A DNA stretch of 64,000 bases from Lateolabrax maculatus (GCA_031216445.1 CM062216.1:10815001-10879000), one strand, 5' to 3'. Shown: positions 10,833 to 23,695, counted from the stretch's first letter. Program-made: numbers and translations. The notes: generated by a model not told the origin, from the letters alone.

Positions 10833-12734
10833 AGTTGCAGTAGTGAGTTATTTGACATTTTTCTTGCATCCAATTTTAATGTTACCTGCAAAATGCTAAC
10901 ATTGAGGGGATGTTTCAGCAAAATTCTGCTCCACATTCAATGGCTATCGGGCATTTGTCTAACACAACCACAGTCCCTACTGGTCACATTAGGAGCTTAA
11001 AAGCACCTCGCCAATATATTCTGAGGCAGTGCTTGTGCACAAATATTTTCTCAACTTGTCTCTCTTCATGTTACCTGTTGCCCCCGCATCCACCACTAAC
11101 ACCTCCAGATTCTGTGCCAGAACGGACAAATAAAAACAAAGCATGATTCACTGTGGCAGTTTGGCAACACTGAATAGGAACAGAGCCTGAAGGATGGGCT
11201 GGGACAAACAGTATTTAAATTTTACAGAATATGTTGTAACACACTGACTGTATTGACACAGTCAGCTTCTAGGGGATAATAAATAGTACAACCCCTGCAG
11301 GATTTTCTATAGATTCAAATTGCTTGTTCAATAACATCCTGAAGGAGTGTTTTCAGAATTTACTGTTGTGTATTGACTGACCACACTGATCCAAACGCAT
11401 CCAATAGATGTTATTTAAAGATCCTCCTCCAAATCTTTTGGCATTTTCTAACAAAGATGGTTATATCTCTAATGTATCTGTATCATGCATACCAATCATT
11501 AAAAATGTAAACATAAATGACATCAGTGCAGTGGTATATTACATTCACACCCACTGCATCAATACCAATTTGGAATAACTGGATTTTGCAGACTGCTGCT
11601 GGCAACAACAACTGTGAGCAAGTAAATCTGCATCCTAATTCATGATCGTCAGCTTGATTAATGACATGCTACAGATTCAATTCTGAGTAATCTACGGTTG
11701 CTAGTAATTATCCTCTAACATCATTTTACACACACTGCAAAAAGAGTAAATTAATCAATAAGGAAATAAATCTTAAATTAACAGAATCCTATTAACCAGA
11801 TTCTGTTAATTCACAATTAAGTGAATCTCATTATCAATTCCCCCCATTCACTTTATTCTATGTCCAGGGCAGAAAACGATTTCACCTCTTTGATGGCAAG
11901 CCCTTACACTCAGTGTTATTGCACTCAGGAGGACTTGCACAGCACGGGGAAAAAATATATAGTGCAGCCATTAATTTGCCATCTCCAGAAAAGGGCATCA
12001 GTGATCTGTGAAATCACTTTGTTCGTTTGAGATGGTTGCACTTTCTGTTCATTTACGTCTGATAATGACTTAGATTATGTGAATCTCCCCGTCTGCCTGT
12101 CTCTTTTTTGGCATCTGCAGTATGTCAGACTGGAACATTCCCATGCCCTCGTTGTTTGTCTAGTTCCACTCCTGACAAAAGCTTAAACACTCTCAGCTTT
12201 AAAGTAATCAAAAGAATTGGAGATATTGGAGAGTGGGAGCAGAGACACTCCCTCTGTTGAATGAGCCAGTTTTGTTTGCTGTGATCCATGAAATAATCTG
12301 TCAATGGGATAGGAAACGTGAAGCACTCCCATCGATTCTATTTTTTATTGTCAGTGTTCAGTTCTGCTCATGTGGTTTTATTGCACCACGGGAAGTCTCT
12401 GGCACTGCTCTGCCATCTATTGTTTCTCAACTTCTGTTCTGTGTGGGAGGCTGTAGATTCCTGTACAGTAACTACTCTATTACTGCAAGATTCTGGTTTC
12501 GCTGCCACAAACCATTTTGGCAACACCAGTGGATCTCCACAGATGCTACCTGGGCTTGAAATTATAATTAGTAAAACGTAATTACATTTTTCCACCATTG
12601 AACCCAGTAGTGCTCATAAAATGATGCCTGTATGAAACCACCGGAAATGTTGTGCTATAAGCGGTTTAATCAGAATGCTTGTTAACAAGCTGTTCACCAT
12701 GTCCTTGTGGTTTCACTCCCTCTTTCCCTCTGTC
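10833..12734. other. Unassigned AT-rich DNA
   Basis: No gene identified. Overlapping frames at 12233-12598 run on both strands and look like chance. A 13-bp perfect hairpin is present at 11776-11811. Confidence 0.5.
11776..11811. repeat. 13-bp perfect inverted repeat
   Basis: AATTAACAGAATC (11776-11788) and its exact inverse complement (11799-11811) flank a 10-base loop. No poly-T run or gene end is adjacent, so there is no reason to call it a terminator. Confidence 0.7.
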
Positions 12735-12961
12735 ATCACCTCCATAAATCACTGCAAGTAGTACAAAACTGCACTGCAATATTTCCTAAAGCTGCACTAA
12801 TCAATATGTTTGTGTCAAATGATGTAGCCTACTATGTGAGTGTGAAAGGTGTCACTAGTACCAGAGATAGTAAAAGTCTGTTCTTTAGTTCTCAGCTCTA
12901 CATTTTCTCTCTGTTTGTATGAAACGTGCTATATAAATAAAACTTTAGTATTATTATTTTT
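12735..12961 (+). pseudogene. Decayed LINE 3' region
   Basis: The frame around 12755-12782 reads SLQVVQN, matching the LQxVQNxAA motif found near the C-terminus of CR1/L2-type LINE proteins. About 130 bases later, 12920-12961 has GTGCTATATAAATAAA followed by ATTATTATT, a typical CR1/L2-type 3' end with an AATAAA signal. Between them, from about 12787, AAAGCTGCACTAATCAATAT resembles a fish DNA repeat that may have been inserted. No intact protein remains. The clade is uncertain. Confidence 0.5.
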
Positions 12962-13279
12962 ACTGTAATTTGTTATTGTTGTGTTTACAGCATGTTCTAC
13001 TACTCCCAAGTGGCCAACCACTCAATTAATATCATCTCAAAAATTGAACACAAAAAACACCTTGGCTGCTCCAAAACTGTCAGTAACATTAATTATTTCA
13101 CTCAGACAAATGTGTACAAAAATATATATTGTAGACATTTATCGTTACAGTTAGACTGAACATGAAGTTATGAAAGTCTGAAATACTTTTTTCTAATGTA
13201 GCAGCTTTTAGTGAAGGCAGACAACCCCCCCAGGATTCCTTGGAGGCCATTTACAGTAGAGTAATAGACAGTAATACCC

Positions 13280-13282
<3 letters not shown>
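12962..13282. other. Unassigned AT-rich DNA
   Basis: No gene or recognised repeat between the LINE tail and the TA microsatellite. Confidence 0.5.

Positions 13283-13354
<72 letters not shown>
13283..13354. repeat. (TA)36 microsatellite
   Basis: 72 bases of uninterrupted TA are read directly. This is the longest simple repeat in the window and is likely to vary in length between individuals. Confidence 0.95.
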
Positions 13355-13355
<1 letters not shown>

Positions 13356-15342
13356 CCTGTTAATTAAGTGAAAGATTTGTACTTCCTCCATCAGTGCTAT
13401 AGCCTTAATGTCACCAGTTATTCCACTTCACTGCAAACTGAAGTAAACACTTTTCATCTCATTTCAGCTAATTCAAAAGAAATAAAAATCATTTAATTCT
13501 GTTGATTCCAAACATCACTGAGCTCCCGAAGGATGGAAAATAGCTAAGCCACAAATAGTCAGAAAGCTTCTTCCAAGCACTGTTACACTTTTTTTTTCAG
13601 CATCACATTCAACTCTAAAAGCATATTTTTTCCTCGTAAGCACATGTGATTTAGTAGCAGTGTTGCTTGCTTTCATGTTGAAACTGCAGCACATAAGGTC
13701 ACACCGTGGTTTTCCATCCTAGTCACTCAGAGTACCACTTAGGTAGATCTCTTCCTATCCTCCCTCACCATTTCCTCAACAAGAAATACGATGGGAGAGG
13801 AATGAAAAGAGGAGGGGAGAGGAGGAGGTGAGGGAAAATGGAGACCATTTGGGACAGTTTATTTGCTACTCCATCATCAAAAATGGACGTGTCCTATTGA
13901 TGAAGTTGCCCTACCATAACTGAAAGTCATATTCATATTCCACTTTGACTGCCATCGGCAGGATGGCAAGACCTGATAATTAACACAAGCTATTTAGCAG
14001 CTTTATGCAGTCTTAAGACACTTATGTGGATTTATCTTTTTCCTCAGCCTTCATTTTATTAATTTACTAATTTGAGATTCACCTGAAGTATTTAGTAAGA
14101 TTAACTCTTACTTATGTAATCTTAATTTATTGTTAAACAATCTTAATTCAATTTACTTAAAAATCAATCTCAATCCATTTAAATTTATTCTTTACTCATT
14201 TCAAGTATTCTTACGTCAACTTGATAGTGACTGATTGTGATTAAAACTAATCTTAATCTTAAACATAATCTTAATTTAAATTTGCTCTTAATTAATTGCT
14301 ACCTTTAAGCACATTTGTGATACTGTAGTGATGAGTTGGTTTCATGTTGAGAATGCAGTATAAAAGATCATAACTGCAGCATCCAGTTATAATCTTAAAT
14401 AATCTTGATTTAACTTAATCTTAATTAAAATTGAATTGACTAATCTTAACTGAATTGTATTTTTGGTATAGTTTTTCTGTTTATTTTGTTTCATTTAACA
14501 TCTCTTGAACTAGAATGCAAAGGAAAATTCAACATACGCGATGTTTTGTTAAATTGAAGTTGTTAAGTTGAAATAGGAAATCAGATGTGTGGAACATCTG
14601 CCGCTGCAAACCTAGTAGGTGCAAACGTTAGCAAACAAGGATTTTGTGAAATTGATTGTTTCTTGCAATAACACCAAATGCAGTTACAATATTGTAACTT
14701 TGAAAAACAAATTATCTATAAAGCCATGATATTCTTTGAAAAATCAGTGATGTAAAGTAAACACAAGTAGTTTGGATGAATGGGTGATAACTTCAAAAAT
14801 CCTTCAGAAGGAGGCTTTTCTGTATGTGGATCAGAAGAAACACATCAAAATATACACTTGGCTAAAATTTGCAGCTCACAATAAAAGGATCCTTCCTTTT
14901 TTCAATGAACTGTTGGCTGAAGCTGAAAGAAACCCAATTAACCCGAGTTGGAGACAGAGCAACATTTTCAGCAGTACCCTTCTACAACACTCAGGAGAAC
15001 CCTCTCTACTGTTAAAGTGAATACACTCAGATGCACAGCACTTTTCTAATTGCAACCTTTGGGACTGACTTTTGAGCTTCACAAAAAGCAAATAAATGTC
15101 AGGAAAGAGACAAAGAGCTCAAAGGATCAAGGCCCTGTGTGGCGAAAAACAATATGTATTGTGGGAAAAATTATTTTTTGGTGTTGGATTAAGACAAAAG
15201 ACTAATGTCTTTTGTCAGTAAAAAAAAATCCATCCAAATACTTTCTTTAGTCTTGAAAACATAACTCATACCTTGATTGCAACTTTACTCAGATGACTCA
15301 ATTTAGTCACTTCTAACTAATCTCCACATCACTTATGCTGTC
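13355..15342. other. Unassigned AT-rich DNA
   Basis: No gene identified. It contains a purine-rich patch at about 13790-13845 and the AATCTTA-rich block at 14090-14460. The frame at 14772-15020 (82 codons) has no recognised domain. Confidence 0.5.
14090..14460. repeat. AATCTTA-rich cryptic repeat block
   Basis: At least eight copies of AATCTTA occur in about 370 bases, mostly as TAATCTTAAT, irregularly spaced and mixed with variants such as AATCTTGA and AATCTCAA. There is no fixed period, so it is a cryptically simple block rather than a tandem array. Confidence 0.6.
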
Positions 15343-15396
15343 CACACACACACACACCCACACCCACACACAGACACAAACACACAAAAAGAACGT
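15343..15396. repeat. Interrupted CA microsatellite
   Basis: CA units are uninterrupted for about 15 bases and then continue with CCCA, AGA and AAA interruptions to about 15396. Confidence 0.85.
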
Positions 15397-17400
15397 TTGT
15401 CAAATTAAGTGAAACCTGTGGTATTGATTTCTTCTAACCAAGGTAAATGAAAGGGAATTAATTAAAGAGGATTAATGGGTAAATGAGAACTAGGCAGAAA
15501 CATTTCCTAGGGAGCTATTAATGACCCATAGGGCAGATGAAAACCCCTGCTCATTTTGTCACCACAGCATGACTGCAGCCATCACTGTCTCCAGCTCTGG
15601 GAGCGGCTAACTATAACTCAGGGTTGGTCCTTAACAGTAGGTAGTTGTAAATAATTATCACAATGGTCAAACTGTGTCTCTACTGTATGCATCTCATGAA
15701 ACATGAAATCCCATCAAGCCAACTGTAAATGCAGTATAGACCATTTTCACACAGTAGTGTACATATGCGTCATGTGCGTTTATTTACACGGTGCACAACA
15801 GAAATGTGAAGAGTCTTTGGCAATTACACCCCATCATGATGTCATCTGATTTTAAGGGAGTAGTAAAAACCATAAGTAGTATAGGGTAGTTCCCTGATGG
15901 AGTGTAGACACTGGGGCGGCTGATACGATGAAGAAAATGCTGAAGATCTGGATGGATGTGTAGAGGAGCAGGCTTCTGCTGACTCAACCTAGGCGCTGGA
16001 AGCGATGTAAAGTGGTGGGGAATGAGGTGGAGGAGGGTTCAGAAGCGAGACAACACAACTGGAAAAGAAAAAGAGCAAAATCTGGTTGGTTTAGATGAAA
16101 GAGTAAATGCCCATAGATCAGCTGATGAAGAAGAATGCGGGAGAAGAGGGAGTGAGATGTTAATGAATGTAGCACAGAGGTGCGAGTCTTCCTGACTGAC
16201 TTTACTCTGAACTTCATGTAATCTCAGTGCTCTAAATTCAAGGTTCATCCTCCAAAGGCAGGTGCTTACTAGTCTTCTGACTGTATGATTAATTCCACTA
16301 AAACCTTCTACACCCTTCGACCAAAGTAAAAGAGAAATCCATAATGTTACTGTGTCAGATTGCATTGAGAAGTATTTGCAAGGATGTAATTTGAGTCCCA
16401 CATGTAGTTTTACTAAACTTTGAAACTATCAAATAACTCTTCAGTAAATTCAAACTTCTTAATGGAGGAGCCTGCTGTATTGTTAAACTCCTCTGAGAGT
16501 CCAAAACCTTGTTAGCCTTCTATATGAGTCAAGTATCCCACCAGTTTCTCCAGAATACAAGGGCCTTTGATTGGCCTTTGTTAGTGTTCACATCCAACAC
16601 ACAGATCAATGTTTATTGTAGCAGCAGCTATAAAGAAAAGCATTCTATGTCCAAACAAGCACGAGAGAAAAATCCCAGGATCACTTAATAAAGCTGTCGA
16701 ACTTCAGAATTTGTTACAGCTGTGCTTTGAAATAGAGTTAGCTCACTAACTTCGAAAAGATGTGAGGCGCTCCAAAAGTCGTAGGCTCTCACTGCAACTG
16801 CTAAAGTTGGAAAGGAAGCAATTATTGCAGCCATATTTAAAAAAGATTTCGTCAGCCAGTACATCATATGCAATTTTGGATTTGTTAGAGTGGTAAAGTT
16901 GTTTAAACACTCAGCACAGAACATAACGTACAGCAGAGCTCTTGTGGCCGGGCTGCAAAATTTGGATTCATATGATGATGTTTTCAAACATTACCATGTC
17001 AAGTAAAACTCCCAGCTGTCTGTAAAATCGGGGGTTTGGATTATTTTGTGTACCCAGTTTATACAGGCAGTGTAGCAATCTGTGTTGTAAATCATTTCCC
17101 AGCACATGAGAGGGGGAAAAGAAAAAGAGAAAGAAAAGAAAGAAATCAATGGAGGCTTCAGCAAATGTATTTAGCTGTCCAGAGTTGAAAATCTTCAAGC
17201 TCAAGATCCATCAGGTTCTCAACTGTTGTACTCAAAGCAGCAGAAGTGGAGAAGCTGTGGTTAAAGCAGACAGTTTTTGATTCAAGTAATGCAATGTCAG
17301 GCTGGCTGCAGCTTGTTTTCCCCTCTCTTATATGTGCAGCAAATATGAGGCTATCACCAGCAAACAGCGAATTGTGGTTCTACAATTTTGTCTTTATACA
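15397..17400. other. Unassigned DNA
   Basis: No gene identified. 15430-15620 is a compact, non-repetitive block with homeodomain-type TTAATTAAA and ATTAATG cores and might be a conserved non-coding element. Minus-strand frames at 15784-16401 and 16685-17204 have no recognised domains. A purine tract lies at about 17108-17148. Confidence 0.45.
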
Positions 17401-17515
17401 GAAACAAAAACAAACAAGATATAATGTGCTAATTTTAGAGGTGGATGTAGTCAGATTTAGTTACTGTTGGACAGAGCCACACCAATGCTAACGAGCTGCT
17501 GGCTTTAGCTTATTC
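17401..17515 (-). mobile_element. TTAA-class fish repeat, inverted fragment
   Basis: Read on the minus strand, the segment shows the family order: GCTGGCTTTAGCTT region, GTGTGGCTCTGTCC, AACTAAATCTGAC and ATATCTTGTTTGTTTTTG. These match the middle of the copies at 23356 and 10267 in opposite orientation. It is short and carries internal deletions. Confidence 0.65.
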
Positions 17516-20181
17516 CTAGTTCGCCCTATAAAAACAAGACAAACAAGACATTGTTGGTAAAATTGAAGTTTACTGTTCGAAACTTCAGCTTCTTTTTACA
17601 TTTGGGTTCAAACTAAAAGGCATAAATCTCACCCTGAACTGGTATATAAAATAAATTAATACATGAGTATTTAAAATGAATTAAAGAAAAGTTCCCGGGG
17701 TGATGGTGCTGTAATATACTGTACTATCAGTCCTTTTACTTGTCATTACTGTACTTTTTTATTTCGGGGAACAGTACAATCCTTTTTAATATTCTGCTCA
17801 TTGCCTGAAATCTTTAAGTTATTAGCCCACTGTGGAATAGCTACTGTCAATAGCTCTGTCAAATTTCCCATTGTCAGTGCACACGAAATTACAGTGATAA
17901 GGGGAAAAAGAACATGGGGAATAGGAAGGAGAGGGGAATGTGTGCCACATTTCAGTGGAAATTAAGTGGCCCAGGACTGTGTAGAGATTAACTGTCTTAC
18001 TTGGCACTCAGGCAGACAGTTCTCGGGTGTTCCCTTGCTTTCAATTTGTCACCCAAAATGCAAGATGCTCCTCTCACGCTTGTTGCATTTCCATAAATTT
18101 ACAATTCATTTGTGCATGCCGATTTTTGACGGAAGCGCTAAGACAGCGGTACTTTAACAGGTCATTATTTATTTGTTCTCATTTGTGTGATTTAAAGGTC
18201 GGACCAGAGGGTAATTAGGCTGAGTCAGCTTCCAGTCATGCCAATAGTGAGGAGGCCTATTGATTTACAGTAGATAACCATCTTTAAGAGGCAAGTGAAG
18301 GCAGCAGGGCAGTGTGTGTCCTCTAATATTCTCCCTCTCGTCACGCTGTGTTAACTAAGTGCAACATATCATTATCTGTAAATTTTATTAATTGCCAAAT
18401 TTATTGCTCATTTTCCAGTATCATTATCAAATGTTTGCACTCATAAAACTCGTATTTAACTTTAAGATCCTCTGGGTGGAAAAGAGTTTGTCATATAATT
18501 TTTCCCTGAACATCACATCAGTCAAAAATGGGCGGATTAAATTCACTGTTACGTGTAAATTATGTACAGTGTATAACCTATTGAATTATTTTACATGATG
18601 TTGACTGAACAATATTAAATTAAAGTCCATTTACAACTTTAAATCTTTAAAGCTTTGAATCATATCACGTGATCGTTACCAGCAGATGGAGTTTGCTTAG
18701 TTGTCCTGGAACTGTAGATGCTCAAATTTTCATTTTTCTGTATTTTTCTCATCGGTGTTGATGTAAAAGGTGGATTTCAAAGTACTAATTGGACCTGGAG
18801 ATGATGTTGTTCTGTCAACTGTTGTTCAAGAATGAATCTGAAATGGGATATCACTTGTGGTCCAAACTGAAAGGCACTGAAAGGAATCTTTTCGATACAT
18901 GGTTAATAACATCTGCAAATCCTGCAAATCTCCAAACTATACCTATATATATATTGTTTTTTCCAGTGCTGAACAGTATCTCCATAAAATTTCCATATCC
19001 AAACCTTGCTTATGGCCTACTATTGGCTCTCCACTCTATGAACCCAGCTAGTGCTACTTTATCTGCTCTATTGTATCAACGTGGGATCCATCCAAGAAAC
19101 ACTTATTCTCACTCACCGACTTTTGGAGTTGAAATGCTGTTGGAAGTGAGGCTATAACAGGGAATTGCTAAAAATATGTGTATTTCTGTGAGTGTATGTG
19201 TGTTAATGTGTGTCTGTGTGTGTCTCTAAGAATGTGGGAGTGGGAATTAAACACGTTCTGTTGATTGGGTTTAGGCAACACTTAGTAACACGCAGTCCCA
19301 GGAGTGAAAGTAATTGTTAGAAGTTTATTTTATTTTATTTAGAAGTTTGAAACAAAATTACATCAAAACATTGGGCACCCATTGTTACTTAAAATCTTCT
19401 CATGAGGTGGAGGTGGTTGGAAAACAACCATTTGGCAGTACAACCCTGGCTTGTGAGACCTGTTTTCTTTGAATGGAGTCCTCCCTCTCTGCTGTTTAGA
19501 AGACAGTAAACTTTGAAATACGCTCGTCCCCTGTGCCAAGAGGATTTCCTGTCCGTGACCATAGATGTGTTTCCCAGTGATGCCATTCTGACATGGGGCA
19601 GACAACAGCAGTGGAGAGTGCAATAATAGGGCAAACTAAAGAGGAGTTGTAGCGCAGTAAACTGCAGTGTGAAGTAAAATGTTCAATATCCCAAGAGGGA
19701 ACATCCCTTTCAGCACACAGTACATAATTATATGCATCCAGTGATTTATAAGCACACAGGCTCTGGGCTTCAGAGAGGTGTATAAATTGGCCACTTGGAC
19801 TATCACTTACCCATTTGCAAGCACAGAAATTGAATCGGGCCGACTGGGCCGGTGCCCATGGGCCTCCAGCTGTATGGTTTTCAAATGAATACACTGACAG
19901 TGTGGTTAACTCCTGCTGAGAAACTCTGGTCCCCAAAGAAGGAATCAATGGGACTGTGCAAGTTAAGCCAACAACTGCACCCTAATTAGCTACTCATTTT
20001 TTCTGATCCAGTGACTTTTAAAGCACACACTGGTCAGTCACAAATTGTGTGGGAGAGTCCTAGTTTTCCAAATTGGGACGTATAAATATTTGACTAAAAA
20101 CCTAGATTGACTCAGGAGTGTCTCAGCTTCTTGTCTTATATATGTGTTGAAAATAAAAAATAAAAAAACAGCTGTTGAAAG
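17516..20181. other. Unassigned DNA, possible regulatory block
   Basis: No gene identified. 17840-18250 is compact and non-repetitive and could be a conserved non-coding element, but this cannot be shown here. Frames at 18789-19157 (plus, 122 codons) and 19496-19948 (minus, 150 codons) are the longest in the area and show no recognised domain, signal peptide or splice context. Confidence 0.45.
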
Positions 20182-20259
20182 GTAGAACATTGCACTGTGT
20201 TACTGTGTGAGCAATAGTTTGTGATGCTCTGTGATCAGTGCTTTGCTGAATGGTAAGTG
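20182..20259 (+). repeat. Dispersed repeat, copy 2 of 2
   Basis: This is the counterpart of 4770-4846: 20 of the first 21 bases match, and both copies end in GGTAAGTG after the same spacing. Confidence 0.6.
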
Positions 20260-21060
20260 CTGCTTTCTTCTTCTTTCTTCTTAACTTCAGTCTTGAGACA
20301 AAAGTTAAGAAGATTTGATATCCATGAATAAAGTTCCTATGTTGTTTAACTTTATCTTCACGTTTCTTCTTAAGAAAACATGTAAGAATAAATTAGATTC
20401 TTGAAGGCAAAGTTTTTTCTTTTTCATTTTCTTTGCAACTTTAAGATGACCCTTCACCTATCTTAAAATTGCTAGAGTGAAAAGTAATACTCTTAATTAA
20501 CAAATTTAAACACATTTTAGACAACCAATTTGGATTTTCAGTCTTACTAAGTTTACTTACAATAGGCTATTTTACATTCAGTTTAACACTTACTGTTTTT
20601 ATTATTTTAGCTTGTCACTTTTTTTCGTGTCTCATGTCTACTGAAAATAAGTTAGCAAATTTGTCAGTTAACATTTAGTATGCCTTTACCCAAAGATAAT
20701 TACTAATGTTTAAATCCTGTACTAAAAGTTACTTATTTAAGTAAATCATAAATATAGTTGTCCCTAAAAAACATCCCAACTGTTTTCTAAAAGGAAGTAC
20801 GTCAGGTTGCAGCTAGACCACTGACAGAATAGTTTTAAAGTCAGTGTTGCCTATTTTACATACATGCTATAGACCCTATATCATCTGAAAAGTTCGTAAT
20901 TAAGGCATTTTTGTAAGAAATTAGACTGTTCTTAAGAAATTATTAGGGAATTGCCTGTAAGAACATTCTTAAGAACTTCCCAACTTTTTTTCTAATGAAT
21001 TAATATTACGATTAAGGTTTTATCTTAAGATGATGTTTGTGAATCCAGCCTCGGGTGTGT
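20260..21060. repeat. CTTAAGAA-rich AT block
   Basis: The palindromic motif TTCTTAAGAA and its halves recur through the block (for example near 20365, 20930 and 20968). The right edge reads GTTTGTGAATCCAGCC at about 21037-21052, which I recognise as the edge of an inverted-repeat element common in fish genomes. The left edge was not found, so limits and class are uncertain. Confidence 0.4.
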
Positions 21061-21370
21061 AGAGATTTCTGTGTGACTTTGTGACAGCTGCTACTTAATA
21101 GTAATTTAGGTTTGATAGAGATGTGAGACTGATGGCTCTGGATCTCCATCCAATGCATCACTTTGTTTAGATTTTTTTGAGAGGAAAAAAAACTCACAAA
21201 CAGATGTCAGGCGGTGGTTCACATGTGTACAGAGTCTGTTCAGATGGTTCCTTGCAGCTGATGAGTAATGTTACTTATTAAATCCTGTTTTGACACTGTT
21301 ATATTGTGAAACAGGCATCTAATTCAGTTTCAAGTCTTCTTTAATACAGCATGATGTTAATTTTGTATAT
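21061..21370. other. Unassigned AT-rich DNA
   Basis: No gene or recognised repeat; short frames only. Confidence 0.5.
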
Positions 21371-21725
21371 TATGGTCCCATTTAGAGTAAAATAGACGAT
21401 CAGGGTATGCTTTAGGACGTGGCTACCTCGTGATTGACAAGTCGGACCAAGGCAACCTGTTACTCAGGTGAGAGCTGTAGGAATGCATATCCACGGCACT
21501 GTGTACGTTAATTTCATGAACTTGTTTTTTGGTATTGTCCATGTTTTCATCTGAGAAATTAGACTCTATAAAAGAAGTGGAGGTAGCCTCCGCGTCTGAA
21601 AAGTGAAGCCAATGCGGAAGTGCCTCAAACCTGCATTCTTTCTAATGGCCAGCAGGGGGCGACTCCACTGGCTCCAAACAACCAAGAGTGCGACGGCCAA
21701 AGTGCCAAACTCAAGGCTTTACAAT
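21371..21725. mobile_element. Fish interspersed repeat fragment
   Basis: Contains GTGAAGCCAATGCGGAAGTG, TGCATTCTTTCTAATGGCCA and GCAGGGGGCGACTCCACTGG (21604-21671), a word set I recall as highly repeated in spiny-rayed fish genomes. The preceding TATGGTCCCATTTAGAGTAA and GCTTTAGGACGTGGCTAC seem to belong to the same unit. It is non-coding. The class and orientation are not certain. Confidence 0.6.
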
Positions 21726-23355
21726 GTCATATGATGTAATTCTCGATTTGCTTTGAACACATTGTGACATTTAAATGCCCCGTGGAACCCTGGAAGCTCG
21801 CTTGAAGGAATTAGGACTGAGAAGACGGTTCATAGCTTTTTCAATAAAGCCAAAGGCCTAAGTGATCGGCCAGTTTGCCATCTAAGGGACTTCAGTGTAG
21901 CTGACCATTCTAGTTAACTTTAACACATGCCCAGAGCGTTATCAGTTGCCTGACAGCGAAACAAACACTCACAGCAGCGTAGAGTTTAGAGCGTCCCTCC
22001 GGCTAAGTGAGTCTAGCACCAACCTACCTTAACACATCAATTGAATAAACTCTGAATTGACTTGGGTTCTGTCCAGCCACAAACATAAAGTGCTGTCCCA
22101 CCCTTTTCTGTAATCTGAAATGTCGCTGTGTTTTTCTAAAATGTTGTTGTGTTTTGACCCTCAGAGCCAACGTGTAATATCAACGTTTTGATGAGAAACA
22201 TCATGTATTAAAAGCTTTAAAATCTTTTCTCAAATATATTTCTGTTTTCCACTTTTGGATTTCTAAAAGAGAACCAAAACACATCATAATGAGACTAAAA
22301 TGTTGAAGTGTCCTATCATTATTTTGATACAGCAGAACTAGTATTGCCAGCATCCCACTGTGAGAGCTGAGCAGTTTGCCAAAACACAGAGATGACTGAC
22401 GAGCTTACAATGGAAGCTTGATTTGTGTCCCCTGAAGAATGCAACATGCCAGGACACCATCCTGCAGTAAACACTTGTACAATGTCATCACACAGCTCAT
22501 GAATACATGTATCACACCCGCTCATCAGTCCAGCAGACTAACAACAACCGTTAAAGACATATTTCATCAAAACAGGGAAAGAAATGGAAAATAAAAAAAC
22601 GTAATTTTGAACCATCTTCACCATTTTATTCAGCTATGGCAGTTTCAAGCACAACTAGTTTTTTTTAACATTATTCCAGTGTGTGTAAATGTTTCTCCAC
22701 AATTCTCAATTTTTTTAGTTCCTATTTATTTTTAAGATCATATGTGTATTTTAAAAGACATACTTTCCTTTTCAAGGTTGACAAAACTTGAAAAATTCTG
22801 TTTTTTTTCATTTTACGAACACATAATGCAAACTACATTCATTATGATTCTCTTTCAAACTGTACCCATGTAGCTCGCACACTAATACTAATACTTTGCC
22901 CACTTAATTTATTTATAACATTGTTGGTCTGGTTTTTGTTATAATCACAGAGATATTCCACATGCAGTGTGCATGTGCAGAGTTTAGATCTCAAAAGCAT
23001 TTTATGATAAACTGTTTACAATTTGGATAGCTCATTAGACGTAGATTGTGTCAGGGAGTGATTAATTATGCCAGACTGTAAGACTTCTGTTTGTGTCAAG
23101 TTGATGTATATTCTGTTTTTTTATCCTAATGAACAGAAGAATTGCAAGCTCTGCACTTACATAAACAACTGAGATTATGTCTCATCTCAAGGCTGGCACC
23201 ATTTTTGTAGAGTGCAGATCATTTCCAAGTCTGTGTGCCCTCACACAAGGGAGACAGCCTTAATTTTCAACTTTGATAGAATTTTTTATGTATATAAGGG
23301 ACATCTATGTATAGACCACCCATCAAAAGCTGAGGCATTGGTGACATTTTCTGGC
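21726..23355. other. Unassigned DNA
   Basis: No gene identified. 21726-22100 may be further, more decayed sequence of the repeat to its left. The rest is AT-rich with no recognised motif. Confidence 0.5.
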
Positions 23356-23695
23356 TTAAAGGCATAGTTTTACTTTTTGGAGAAATATGCTTCTTTGTTT
23401 TCTTGCTGAGAGATAGGGTTAGATCAGAAGGTCAATACCACTCTCACACCTGTATGGTAAATACGAAGCTGGAGCCAGCAGCCAGTTAAGTTAGCACAAA
23501 GACTGGAAGCAGGGAAAACAAAATCCACATACCAGCACCTCTAAAAGGTCACCAGTTAACATGTTATATCTTGTTTGTTTAATCCTGTCAAAAACACAAG
23601 TGTAAAAATTTGCCATTTTACAGGGAGTAATGTGCCAGGCTATTCCTTGGCTGGTAGCGGTTGCCAGGCAACCAGTTACTGTTCCTGTTTTTATA
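23356..23695 (+). mobile_element. TTAA-class fish repeat, left-half copy
   Basis: Starts TTAAAGGCATAGTTTTAC, followed by GAGAAATATGCTTC, AAGACTGGAAGCAGGG, ACCAGCACCTCTAAAAGG, TTAACATGTTATATC and GGTTGCCAGGCAACC. This is the same order as the complete copy at 10267-10832. The right terminus is missing. The TTAA at 23356-23359 marks the insertion edge. Confidence 0.8.

Noticed and set aside
14772..15020. 82-codon plus frame with a natural-looking peptide
   Set aside because: No homolog recognised, minus strand also open (14876-15091), no splice evidence.
18789..19157. 122-codon plus-strand frame
   Set aside because: No recognisable protein family and no gene context.
19496..19948. 150-codon minus-strand open frame, among the longest in the window
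   Set aside because: No domain, signal peptide, splice context or codon pattern that I recognise; a second minus-strand frame (19389-19634) overlaps it. Treated as chance.
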